Positions 26,971 to 38,559 of a stretch of DNA of 64,000 bases are shown here, one piece after another. Each line of letters begins with the position of its first letter. The first letter of the stretch is position 1. Below the pieces are notes generated by a model that saw only the letters and a list, made by a program, of their open reading frames with translations, did no database searches and was not told the DNA's origin. The stretch covers positions 1 to 64,000 of the forward strand of contig WNYE01000007.1 in the NCBI GenBank assembly GCA_021396245.1, written 5' to 3'. Made by a program: the position numbers and the translations under genes. The DNA is from Sporothrix humicola (lineage: Eukaryota > Ascomycota > Sordariomycetes > Ophiostomatales > Ophiostomataceae).

Positions 26971-28879
26971 GATATTATAAGTTACTTTACGACGTTAAGT
27001 AATAAAAATAAAAATAAAAAGTATAAAAAGAAATATAAACGAAGTAATTAAAAAAAATAATTTACGTAATTTAAAAATATTACTCGATTAAACTTTTTTA
27101 AATATTAATTTTTATATTTTTACTTAAAGTCTTTTTATTCGCGTAACCACTTATATAAACGGATATTTTATTTATCCCGTATATCCGTTTTATAAAAACT
27201 AACTATCCATAACGTCGTTTTTATTAACGGCTTAAGTTTAACGACTATTACCGTGGTACTAATGTATCTTTTCGCGGATATATTACGGCGTATAACGAGT
27301 TAATAAATGTTACGTATACGTTATTTAACTTTAAAGTTACAAAGTTTACTTAACGTATAGTAACGTTTACCGTAGTTAAAACGATCGGGTACGTTTAAAA
27401 CGGCTCGGCCAGTATCAGTTTAAAAGTTACACTCCTCGTTACGAACGGTTTTGTTTTTTATTTTAATTTATTATACTTAAGTAACGTACCGCCGTTCGTA
27501 CCCGTACTTAAACTATAATTAAATATTTAACTTAATATATTTTTTACGAATATTATTAAAAAGATATTAAGTTAACGGGATTAAAGATACTTTTTAAAAG
27601 TTAAAATTTAACCGGTGTTATAAAAGGTTTACTTATAAAACTAATTAAAACGGACCTTTATTTTTATAAAGGTACGGCGGTGGTACGTATAAAAAAGTAT
27701 ATCGTACGTCGGTCTAAACGAACGCGGTTATATCGAGCGTAATTAACGACTTATTTTTTTTTTACTCTTTTAATATCTTTAAATACCGCGTCACTTATTT
27801 AAAAACGCGTTAGTTACTAAGTAAATAAATATTAAGTTACTAAAAAATAACCCTCGGTCGGCGTAACGTAAAAGTTTACATTAATTTTATAATATTATAT
27901 AACATTAAAGTTAACCGTAAAGTATTTAAAGTACCGGCCAATTAAGGGTTAACTAAGTTAACATTAATATTAAATTATTAAAAAACGTTTTAAACGACTA
28001 ATACCACCGACCGCGGGTTAATATTAAATATTATAAAATAGTTTAAGTCGTTAATATATCGTTTAATATACGTTAACGGTTTTTTAACTTTATTATAAAG
28101 TTTATATTTTTATAATTATAGTATTAAAAAGTGGGGTTATAAATCGTATAATCGATAAAAAAAAAACGTAAACGCGGTTATAAATATTATAGTAATAAGC
28201 GAGATCGTTACCGTATAATTTAGTTTATTTAGCGTATTTAAACTATAAAGGGTACAAAATTCGGTAAAAAAAGTCGAAACGTTTACAAACGACGGCGGCG
28301 GGGTTTTTAAAACGTTAACGTCGGCGACTATAATAAAGAAAACGTTACTCGTACAAAACGATATTTAAAACGTTATTATTTAAGCCTCTTTTATTTATTA
28401 GTTAAGTTATAACGATAGTAACGTATATAACTACTAAATAAAATACGACGAAATACTTTTACCGGTTAAGTTTAAAACTAACCGGCTTTATTATCGTAAA
28501 CGTACCGTTTCCGTAACGTTTTATAGTTATAAAGTATTTTATATATATATAATAGGTTAACGTTAAATTTTTAAATGACGAACGAATAAAATGTACGTTT
28601 AGTTAAGTGTTAATATTAAATGGTTAAGTAATTATATAATTTATATATTCGAAAAAAGTATAATTAAAACGCGGTATATTATAATACTTTTATATTATAA
28701 AATAAGTTTTTTACGTTAGTTTATAACGGTTTATAAATTAAAATTATTTTTTTTTATCGGTTTAATACTTTTTATTATTATTTATTTATATTTAAAATTC
28801 AATATATATTATATTAATTGTTTAATAAAAAAATACACCGGCGGTAATTAACGGGGTAATAACGGTACATTTTATAATA

Positions 28880-29190
28880 AAATATACGGGTCGTTAAAAT
28901 AACGGGGGAACGAAAACGGTGGTAACGCCTTAACCTCGTTAACAAAGTATTTTTAAATAACACACGTTTCGCGGAAAGCGTAACCAATAATAATAACCGT
29001 AAAGATCAACGAGTCGCCGTTAACCTCGATTAATTTAACGGGCAACGAGGATAAGTTAAAACCGATATTTTTAACGCCGTGGTTGTACGTAAAGTCGAAT
29101 TTATTCTCGGTAATTTTAATCGGTGCCTCGATCGACTTATTACCGTCGGTTTTGGGGATAAACTTACTTGTACGGTCTTAGTGTATAATT
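28880..29190 (-). pseudogene. Unidentified coding relic, RIP-mutated
   Basis: A minus-strand frame is open for roughly 80 codons with a single TAA (pieces: FIPKTDGNKSIEAPIKITEN, then NLSSLPVKLIEVNGDSLIFT). It lies on the opposite strand from the relic at 26.6-27.0 kb. The family is not recognised, and an enzyme or a transposon protein are equally possible. Confidence 0.45.
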
Positions 29191-30795
29191 TAATAACCGT
29201 TTATTACGTAATATTTTATATCGTTACGAGCGTTCGTTAAATAAAACTTTTAACGTTATTAAAGGAAAAGTTAATATTAAGGTTAAAATAAACGCGAATA
29301 TTAATTATAATATATAAAACTGTATTTATAAATACGTGTTAAAACGTTAATGTATTCGGGTGTTAATAAATAAGTTATATAACGGTTATATAATATATCG
29401 TGTAACTTATAACTTTATAAATACTACGTTTTAAAGCGACGACTTTACTCGATTTATAAGATTTAATTGTGTAAGGTTATAACGATATTATAATTAAAAG
29501 GTAACGGTATTTATATTTATATAACGTACGTTTATTAATTAAATTTTATACTGTGGCGGTTTAGTATTTTTAAATACTCGTTAGTTTAAATATTTTTTTT
29601 TTTTTATTTTAAATAAACTATTTATTTTATTATATAAACTATAAAATAAAAACGTTTTTATTTATTTTATCGATAAATTTATCGATAAACTAATATATAT
29701 TAATTAATTTAAAATTAATTACGTTAGTTTATTTAAAAATTAAAAGTTATTTAATTTTTTTTTTATTTACTTTTTTTTTTTTTCTCGAAAATATATTTAA
29801 TTATTTTTAACTAAATAAATCTTACGATATTAGTTTATTTACCTTAAACTAACGTCGCGACTATAAAAGTTATATTTCGCTCGTTTCCCGGTGTATATCT
29901 TTTCTTCACTATAAATATATATAAGATAACGACGGTAAACTTTAATGGAAATCGTTTTTTAGTAGTAAGGGTAAGTTTTTTTCGACGTTAAGTTAATTAA
30001 CGGAGAAGTAATATATTCGTGTTAAATATAAGCGACGAGATTAGTTTCTTCTTTTACTTTTAAGTAAATCGAACACTCTTTTTATAAATAAGTTTTTATT
30101 AAGTATATTATTATTTACTTTTTTTTTTATAAATTATCGTAAACGATATATTTATAAAAGTAATAATATTATTCTTTATACTTTAAAAGTATCTCTTCGT
30201 TACCGATTATATCGTAAAAATTACACTTTTTTTAACCGTACTTTTTAACGTAAAAAATAAAAGTATTTTATAAATATAACTTATAATAAACAAAGTACTT
30301 TACGTATAAATATATTCCCGTATAAAGTTAAAAACTTTTTTACGTAAAAAAGTAACGTTCGTAATATTAAAAAAAGTATTTTAAAATAAAATACGAGAGA
30401 AATTATAAGTTTATAATAAAGTTATTATAAAAGGGATAACGTTTAAAAAAATACCGTCGTAAGTGGAGTAAAATATAAACTTGTTTTTGAGAATAATATT
30501 GTTAGTTTTCCGACTATAAGTGGTAATACTTAAAATATTTCTTAATGTTGTATAAGTACACTTTATAAAGCGTATATACGTAATATTTGTAGTTTTAGTG
30601 TCCGAGGATATAATAAAAAAATTTTTTTTTAGTAAAGTAATCGGTGAGGTAGGTGTTATAAGGTTAAAAGTTGTAGTTATTTTATGTATATAATAAATGG
30701 TTTTTTTTATTAATAAAAATATAGTTATAAAGAATATAACCGAGTAAATTATTCGTGGCCGCGTTAGTAAATAAAGTAAAATAATAAATAAAATA
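29191..30795. other. RIP-mutated DNA, no assignable gene
   Basis: AT-rich sequence with no surviving open frame and no repeat that I could define. Confidence 0.45.
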
Positions 30796-31090
30796 CTCGT
30801 TTTTAAAGTGTAAGTTTAAGTTCTTTTATAATATTTATTAAAAATAAATATTATAATAAAGTATTTTATATTTTTAGTTTATATATTTATATATATTAGC
30901 GATTTTTATAATTATATAATAGCTTTAATATTCGTATAATTTATACTCGGTAATAAAGTATAAGTTTAAATCTTTTTATAATATACATTAAAAATAATAT
31001 TTATAATAAACTATATTATGTTTTTACTATATATATTTAAGTATATCGGAGGTTTTCGTCGTTATACAATAATATTAATATTCGCGAAAT
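30796..31090. repeat. Tandem duplication, period 150 bp
   Basis: The segment containing taagtttaagttcttttata at 30,811 recurs as taagtttaaatctttttata at 30,961, and the following 100 bases remain alignable. There are two copies, 150 bp apart. Differences I checked are mostly G/A and C/T. The period is a multiple of three. Confidence 0.7.
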
Positions 31091-31417
31091 CCGTTTAAAA
31101 GTTAATAAGCGGGAAAGTATTTTTAATTTAAATTATTCGAGAAAAAAGTACGTAAGTAACCTTTAAAGTAGTTTATTAATTCTTTTTATTTATTAAGGTT
31201 ATTACGTTTATTAAAAAAATAATTTTTAACTTCGTTTATATCGTTTATAATCGGTTATTTATTTAATAGTGTATTTAAATTTTTGTTTAAATAATAATAA
31301 AAAGTTATTTTTTTAAAAGTACTTTTAATATCCTTTATAAAAATTTCGATCCGTAATTTAAAACTAAAAGTATCGAAAAGATTAATTAAAAAAATAACTT
31401 TTATTTTAATAACGGTA

Positions 31418-31680
31418 ATTATCGAGTAAATTATTAAGTAAATTAACGAATAAATTAACGAGTGGATTATTAAATAAATTAACGAGTGGATTAACGAGTA
31501 AATTATCGAGTAAATTAGTAAGTGGATTAACGAGTGAATTATTAAGTAGATTAACGAGTAAATTATTAAGTAAATTAACGAGTAAATTAACGAGTAAATT
31601 GTTAAGTGGATTAATAAGTGGATTGTTAAGTAGATTATCGAATGGATTAACGAGTGGATTAGTGAGTGGATTAACGAGTA
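31418..31680. repeat. 12-bp minisatellite, 22 units
   Basis: Twenty-two consecutive units of attaacgagtgg-like sequence. The units differ at two internal positions and at the last two bases (gg, ga, ag or aa). Each unit is exactly 12 bp apart from a short last one, so the array could code for a tetrapeptide repeat if it was ever translated. The gg/ag/ga/aa variation at unit ends is a visible record of RIP on otherwise identical units. Confidence 0.92.
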
Positions 31681-33200
31681 TTAAATAGTTATTTTTTTTA
31701 CTTTATACTTTGTACGAGTATAATATACTTCGTACGCCCGATATTATTATTTTTTTATTTTTGTTAACTAAGTAACCGTATCTTCGGTTACGTTATAATA
31801 TATTTTTACTTTTTATATTACTTAAATTAACCTTTTAAGTTATAAAAACGAAAAATACTTTACTTTTTTTTATTTTTTTACTTTAAGTAAGTAAAAAGAT
31901 ACTTTGTACGACGTATAGTCGGTGTTTTTTTATTTTATATATATTTTATTATATTTAATAAACGTAAAAAAATATTATATAAATTTTAAATATAATTTTT
32001 CGTAATTTTTTTATACTTTATTATAACTTTTATTTTACTTACTTTTTATTAAAGTGTATTTTTATTTTTTTTTTATTTTTTTTTCGGTTTTTATTTTAAT
32101 TATAATTATATTTTTCGACGACGTTTTTTATAATACTTTTAATTTTCTTTAATTTTAATACGAGTAACTTAATAAGTTATTGTTTTTTTTTTTTTACCGT
32201 TAAAATATTTTATATAACCCTAGCTATTAATATTACACTTACTTATAATTATAGTATAAATATTACCGATATAAGGAAATAGTAAGGGGACCGTATAATA
32301 ATAATAACGGAAAAGACTCGTCGAGAGAAAGTTTAGTTAATATACGGGTTTATATCGTATAGTGTTAACTTTATAAAGACCGATAAACGGGATAAAGGTA
32401 GTTTTTTATTATTAGTAAGTATTTAAAGTATTTAAGATTTCGTAAATAATATTATTTTTAAAATATTATAAAATAATACGTAAAAACGTTTAAGTTAATA
32501 ACACTTACAAAACGAATTTATATTTATAAAGAGGCTTTTTTTAACGCGACCCTACGAAAGCTACATTAACCCCGCCGCTTTTTACTTTATAGTTTAATAA
32601 ATAACGACGAACTAATGGTAAAATTAGTAATATTAAAGTTTTCGGTATTTAATAACGTAAACTAATCGTACTTTATTTATTTTTTTTCGAGTACGTTTTT
32701 TTAATTAATAGTTAAATAATCTTTATTTAACTTATTTTTTATTTTTTATTTTATTTTTAATTTATTTTTAATTTTTAATTTATTTACCGTATTTTATTTT
32801 TTATTTTAATTTCCGCTTTCTATTTTCCGTTTTTTATTTTTTATTTTCTATTTTTTAATCGACGGTTACACGTTTAATTATATTAGTAGACGGGCCGCAC
32901 CGTAAAACGGACTTACTTTTTTCTTCTCTTTTATTATTACGAATACGCGCGCGATAATTAAAATAATTAATAATATTCTTTTTACAAAGCGATTATTATA
33001 AGTAAGAAGGAAATATTCATATCTCGGGCCAGTACGAAGCGCCAATACTAGTCTTCGTGTTTTATTAATCCGTTGTTAAATTAAGTAAGTAAAACTAAAC
33101 TAAGTCGACGACTAATTTTTTTATAACTTATTAACGAACGAATTACCGTTAAAATAGTTAAAAAAGGTAAGACTAAGCTCCTTAAATTATAAGACGTTGT
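31681..33200. other. RIP-mutated DNA between minisatellite and retroelement
   Basis: AT-rich with long T/A tracts (for example 32,690-32,870, rich in attttttattttt). A GC-richer patch lies at 33,020-33,060. No gene was recognised. Confidence 0.5.
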
Positions 33201-33398
33201 CTATCAACCACATGTAGCTTAACGATTAACGATTACTAATCGTCTAACCCCAACAAATCGTAAATCCGTTGGGGTCTTAGTCCTCGCCCTCTCTTAATCC
33301 TAAGAGAGGCTTTAAATAGATAAATCAAGTTATTTTCCATCACCACATGTATTACGTAGACGTATAATACGTAGTTTAACGTAAAGCTTATAACATTA
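33201..33398 (+). repeat. Left LTR (198 bp)
   Basis: Begins ctatcaaccac and ends gcttataacatta. Differs from the right copy at 14 of 198 positions, all transitions. In 11 of them the right copy carries the RIP-derived T or A, in 3 the left copy does. The repeat contains two perfect hairpins: ccccaac/gttgggg with a 14-base loop, and ctctctta/taagagag with a 4-base loop. The bases just outside (tgt on the left) would allow a TG start, but the right copy does not share it. Confidence 0.85.
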
Positions 33399-34020
33399 GC
33401 AGCAACTCATCGTTTTTTCAAGAACCAATAAGACAATTCCTTGTACTAAACACCTTCTTACCCACCATATAGCATTTATTTAAGAATAATAAAATTCTCG
33501 TTTAAAAGTTAAACTCGAAAAACAATAACGCGTCCACCTATAACTACAAGTATAACTCGTTAAGTTTCGTCGACAGTTATATAAGACTTTTGTATTTTCC
33601 TTTTAAAAGAATTCGTTTTTCGAAAACTTGCTTTAGTTTAACGAGAAAGATACGTTTAACTACGAATATACTTAGTTAACGAATAATCGATTATTAACCG
33701 TTACCTTTAACAAGTAGTGTAAATATCGTAACGAAAATAAATTAATACTTTTACTTTTATTATTATTTATACTTTTACAAAATATTATTATAACTTTTAA
33801 TTAATTATTACTTTTTATTAACGTTTAATCCTTTACATTATCTTTATTTTTACCCGCTCTCAACCACTAAACACCGAGCCCCGCTTACCCATAATCTCCC
33901 TCTTTCGTAACTCCACCTTACCCACCCATCATCACGTTTCCGCCATTATTAAACCCCCACTCATTACCTTCGCCGTTCTTAACGCACGACGAACGCTTAA
34001 TCAACCGATTATCTCCCAAT

Positions 34021-35660
34021 TCTTTATCCATTCACCCCGAACGCCTTAACGCTTTACGTAAAAAACGCGTCGTTACTAAGATCGCTCGCCACAAAGCCCT
34101 GTTTAACCGTCAATCAACGATAGTTAACGTAAGTGTAAGCTCCGCAAAAGTAAACAATATTAGATAAAGCTCCGTTGTTGTTAACTAAAGCTCCGTTGTT
34201 GTTGGCTAAAGCTCCGTTACGGCCGGTAATTTAAACGTTACTAATAACGTTTAAGTTAGTAACGCTTAATATGTAAAAGTTAGAATTCCCCCCGTTGACT
34301 AAAACGACTAACCGCACAATAACGTTAATCCCACTACCGATATCTTTAAGCAGTATAAAAGCATAACACTCGTTAACTATCTTTAACTTTAACGTTATTT
34401 TTCCGATCCCTCGGCTAATGGTATCCCTAACGCCCTCGAAGGTATATTTATCATACACTATCTCCAGTTTTAACGTTATTTTACTAAAAATAACGCACTT
34501 TTACCTTTTTCGTCGCCGGCCCCTATCGTTAACGTTACCCTAAAAAACGGTAACTCTAATAAATATATTAAGCCCAAACGGTTTAAAATATTTAACTTTA
34601 ATCTCGTTAACCCGATAAACGTTAACGTAATATTCGAAAACGGCGCCGCCATTTACATTAACTCGTTTATTTTTACCGAACGTTTATATTATATAGTTAC
34701 GTTTATCTCCAAAAATATTATCTTCGAAGTATAACCGTAATATCTTTAAAATAAAACCTTAACTTAATTTTCATCAATCTTTAATAAAAAAGATCGTTAA
34801 ACACTTTTATTTATTAACCTCGATATAATCGTTTTAAAACTCCGTATTAAGTTTAAAACTAACTATACTAAAGTTATACTCGCTTTACGTAAATTATCCT
34901 TCAGTGTCCGCGATATCGTAAACGGTAAAAATATTTAAATATTTCTCGCTTCCGTTACGTTTAACGTTAAAACCTTCGATATACTCGACTATACTACTCT
35001 TATATACATTTTTAAATCTTTTAACAACCACATTAAAACGGTAGTCGAACGCCCTAAACAATACCACACTCTCACCAGTTACGCCTTTATAATTTAAAAA
35101 AAATTATCAACGATCAAGGTTATCGTTAAACGTAAACAAAAAGTTTTTTAACGCACTAAAGGGTACCACCGTCAAAGTCCCTTAAAGAATAATTTATACT
35201 CGCGTAAAACGAATAAAAACGTAAACGGCGACGCGAATACAAAACCACCTAATTACGATTAATAACTTAAACCAGTAAACAAAAATATCGACGCTTACAA
35301 ACAAAGTTATAAACGTAATAATGGTTATAAAAAGAACGACTTCTTCTTTATAAAGAAGTAAAAAGCGTTCAACGTTAACGTTACCGAATAAACCTTTTAA
35401 CACGCTTTTAATAACGAAGCCGACGTTCTTAACGAAAACTCGGCGAACATTATATTTATTTAAAACTCGTAAGACGGCGCCACCGACTACGTTGGCTTTA
35501 CGGGAAAAGACGTAACACTGTTAACGATATTTAAAGACACGCTTACGCGTAACGTGTATCGTAAATATAATATAACTTTCGATATTAACAATAAACTTTA
35601 TCGTTATTTCGTTAACGACTATAATTTACTTCGTCGGTAGTTTAAGTTAAAAAACTAAAT
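34021..35660 (+). pseudogene. gag-like remnant of the gypsy element
   Basis: The frame with codons at positions 3n+1 is open over long pieces between 34.0 and 35.6 kb, broken by TAA and TAG. It reads protein-like (for example HPERLNALRKKRVV near 34.04 kb). Position immediately after the left LTR and before the protease matches gag. No CCHC knuckle was identified; its Cys codons would be the first lost to RIP. Reading continuity with pol needs a shift of frame somewhere between 35.64 and 36.0 kb. Whether that is a natural gag-pol frameshift or later damage is unknown. Confidence 0.5.
34165..34220 (+). repeat. 21-bp tandem repeat within the gag region
   Basis: Units taaagctccgttgttgttaac at 34,165 and taaagctccgttgttgttggc at 34,186, plus a partial third at 34,207. 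The 21-bp period keeps the reading frame and would encode a 7-residue repeat. Confidence 0.8.
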
Positions 35661-35889
35661 ACCGATGTTACAGATTTTTTAAATACGTCCTTTAACGTAC
35701 ATTTTAATTTAACGGTAATATCGGACGTAATTCCCGCTAAAACGCCAACGGACTTATTTAACCTTAATATTTTATATATTAAATTAAACGTTTTTTAACG
35801 TACTAAAAAAATCGACGACGAAGAAATAAACGGGAAAATATATTTAAAACTCTTTATTTACTATACCACCGGTTCGGACAAGGTTTACC

Positions 35890-36590
35890 GAGTATACGGT
35901 GACACTGGTTACTTACGGATAATAGTAAACTAATATTAAATCGCGACCGAATTCGTATATTTAAAAATTTAAAATAATAAAAAAACAATTAAACTTAAAA
36001 GTATTAATAATACTCATTACCGTACGCGTAAATACGTTAACTTTCCTTTCTCTTTTAAAAGTACACAAACTTTATTAAGTAAACCGGCATTCGCTTTATT
36101 TATTTTACGTATTTTCTTAATCTTTAACTTTAAACTTAAACTATTAATCGGCACCGACATTCTCGTTCCACAACAGTTTAAAGTTAACTTTTACACTATA
36201 AACGTTAACATTCACAGCTACGACGTCTTAGTCCCTTTTTCTATAACTCGTGTCGTTAAACCCGTCAATAACATCGTCCGCTCCACGTCTCAAATTACTA
36301 TTCTACTTTACACATCCGTCGGCGTTCTTATTTCTTTCCCAACGCCGAACAAACCCGACGATTTAATATTTAAACCCTATCCTCGTTTACCAGTGTCCAC
36401 GTTCGTATATTTAACCAACGCCAATACGTCGATTCTCCCCGTGTACAACGCCACCGACGACGTGATTATAATACGTTTAAAGTAAAAATTAAAATATTTA
36501 CGGTTTATGTCCGCTCAAGCCCGTATACTCCACGTCGAAGACCGTCAAGCCGAAGCTACTTACCTTACCGCTTACTAGCCTTAAACTAAA
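35890..36590 (+). pseudogene. Protease and linker region of gypsy pol
   Basis: A D-T-G triad (aspartic protease active-site pattern) reads at 35,905-35,913. From 36,003 the pol frame is open for 160 codons up to a TAA at 36,483. It contains LLIGTDILVPQQF near 36.14-36.18 kb, matching the G-x-D-[IV]-L segment that closes retroviral-type proteases of fungal gypsy elements. His and Gln codons survive here while Cys and Trp are missing, so RIP acted mostly on the minus strand in this part. Confidence 0.7.
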
Positions 36591-36593
36591 ATT

Positions 36594-36800
36594 ATGTCGA
36601 AGTTTATTTTTAAACTCTCGCACCTTGAAAACGCCGTTGTTTATAGTTTTAGTGTTGTGGTGTATAACGACCCGAAGAACCCAGCTCGTACTAAACGATT
36701 GTTGGCGTTAATTGACGAATACGTTGACGTCTTCCGTAATATAAGCTTCGTTCGAAATTCCTCTGAACAATGGGCCAAGGTAAAACTCCGAGATAACTAA
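36594..36800 (+). pseudogene. Protease-RT connector of pol, nearly unmutated
   Basis: Sixty-eight open codons in the pol frame, ending in LIDEYVDVF and following residues. That resembles the E-[FY]-x-D-[VL]-F block that precedes reverse transcriptase in Ty3/gypsy polyproteins. Unlike the sequence around it, this 200-bp piece keeps many TpG sites (gttgtttat, gttgtggtg, gattgttggcg, caatggg). Confidence 0.75.
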
Positions 36801-36899
36801 TAACAGTCGTTTTTAAAATATACTAAAACATATCCGTTTAACGTTAAATTTAAACGTATCGTCGAAAAAACGTTATATAGGTTAATTAACGATAAAAAA

Positions 36900-37560
36900 A
36901 TTAAACTAACTAAAACGTTAACACTTTTATTTTTCCCCGTATTCGTCGTTTAACGTACGATAAATAACGTAATTAAAAGACGAATAATTATTAATATCCG
37001 AGATTTAAATAAAATAACTTTACCAAACGTATACCCGATACGAAGTTAAAAAAATATTTTAAACACGATCACCATACGTAAAGCTAAGCATATCTCCGTT
37101 ATAAATACGTAATTATTTTACTATTAATAGAAAGTGAAACTTACTTCTCGTTAAACTTTTACGATTAATATACATCTTAGCTAATACACGTTTAAATATC
37201 TTATTATAAGTTATAAGAATTCGAATATTTATATACAACGACATATAAATATTTTTCTCTAGCCGATCCTTAGTAACAACGCTTACTACGACGATGTAGT
37301 TTAAGTTAACTTAACGTTTAACGAGTACGTTCGAAATTTTACTACTATGTTACAACTTTACCGCGATAAAAACATCTCGATAGGTCTTGTAAAAACTTAC
37401 ATCGGATTCCTTAATATTGAAATTTTGGGTAAATATTTCGACGAGTTTACATTAACTATAACCGCCGACAAAGTCACCGCCGTCGTTAACTTTAAATTTC
37501 CGATAAACTTTTGACTTTTAGAAATATTTATTGAGCTCGTTATATAGTTAAAGAATAATA
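36900..37560 (+). pseudogene. Reverse transcriptase domain of gypsy pol
   Basis: In the pol frame, RDLNKITLPNVYP reads from 36,999, matching the R-x-L-N-x-x-T segment of Ty3/gypsy reverse transcriptases. The catalytic box reads A-Y-Y-D-D-V-V at 37,281-37,301, with both catalytic aspartates intact. Downstream, G-L-V-K-T-Y-I-G-F and I-L-G-K match the RT thumb region of the family. The domain is interrupted by TAA/TAG codons where Gln or Trp would be expected, so no active enzyme can be made. Confidence 0.87.
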
Positions 37561-37669
37561 TTCCTCGATTCGCGATAAGAATATAACCGTTTTAAAATCG
37601 AAAAACGTAATTATTTAAGTTAAGTCTTAAATATAAATTTAAATATAAACGATAATAATAAACCGTTAA

Positions 37670-38350
37670 AGTCTCCGTCGAGGAAACACCGGAAAAGCGC
37701 GTAATATTCTAAAACATTAAAAAGGCTATATTAAACAATCTACCCATTTACTACGTTAACCTAAGACGGCCTTTTTTCATTAACGTTAACGTCTCCGCCG
37801 ACGGGATTAACGTAAAGGTATATTATATCGAGGGTGACTCGATCCTTTAACTTTTACCGAACAATTTCGTTACACTACGTAAAAAAGTTTAAACAATCGT
37901 ATTTTTCTTTTACACTTTATTAACCGTAAAAAAACGTTATTAATTTATAAAAATAAAAATCTTTAAACTTATTTAAATACTTTAAAAAATAAAGGCTTAA
38001 ATTAACGCCAACTACGCCTTATTAGTTATAATTATCACCGACTATTCGGCGATACTTAAACTTAACCACCAATCGAATATCGTAACCTTTACCGCCACGA
38101 GCGTTTAAAATAAACAATTAATTTACGCTATAAAATACTTATTAAGTTTCGAGTTACGTATCTTATATCGCTAAAGTAAACTATATATTATACTCGACGT
38201 TTTTTCCCGGTTATTACGCGAAGACACTATTATAAACGTTAATACACCCAGCGGTTTAAACGTTTTCGACAATAATTAAAAATTCGTCGATATTCTTTAA
38301 ACGTTTTATTAGTCTTAACGTTAAACGATAGTTAACTTACCGTGTATATC
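37670..38350 (+). pseudogene. RNase H region of gypsy pol
   Basis: Following the RT in the same frame, TPEKRVIF and an N-I-K-K-A-I-L-N-N segment (about 37.68-37.74 kb) match the start of the RT-connected RNase H domain. F-F-I-N-V-N-V-S-A-D-G (37.77-37.80 kb) corresponds to the D-A-S-x-x-G active-site region of this family. The distal part is too degraded to place. Confidence 0.65.
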
Positions 38351-38559
38351 CGTATACGTAACATTAGCTATATTTCTCTCTTTAAACTTCCGTCAACGTA
38401 TTATTAACGGTTATCGTAAAGATCTATTTTTTCGAAAAATTTTAAACTAAGTTAAAAGTAACAACGCGTTTAACGACAATACCGTTACACTACTATTTCG
38501 CTTAAACGGCGACTTACTTTACTTATACTTACGTTTATTTCCTCCACGGCTTTATATTC

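Noticed and set aside
34231..35403. Minus-strand frames of 75 and 69 codons in the AT block
   Set aside because: Lie antisense to the gag-like remnant; open only because TpG loss on the + strand removes stops on this frame.
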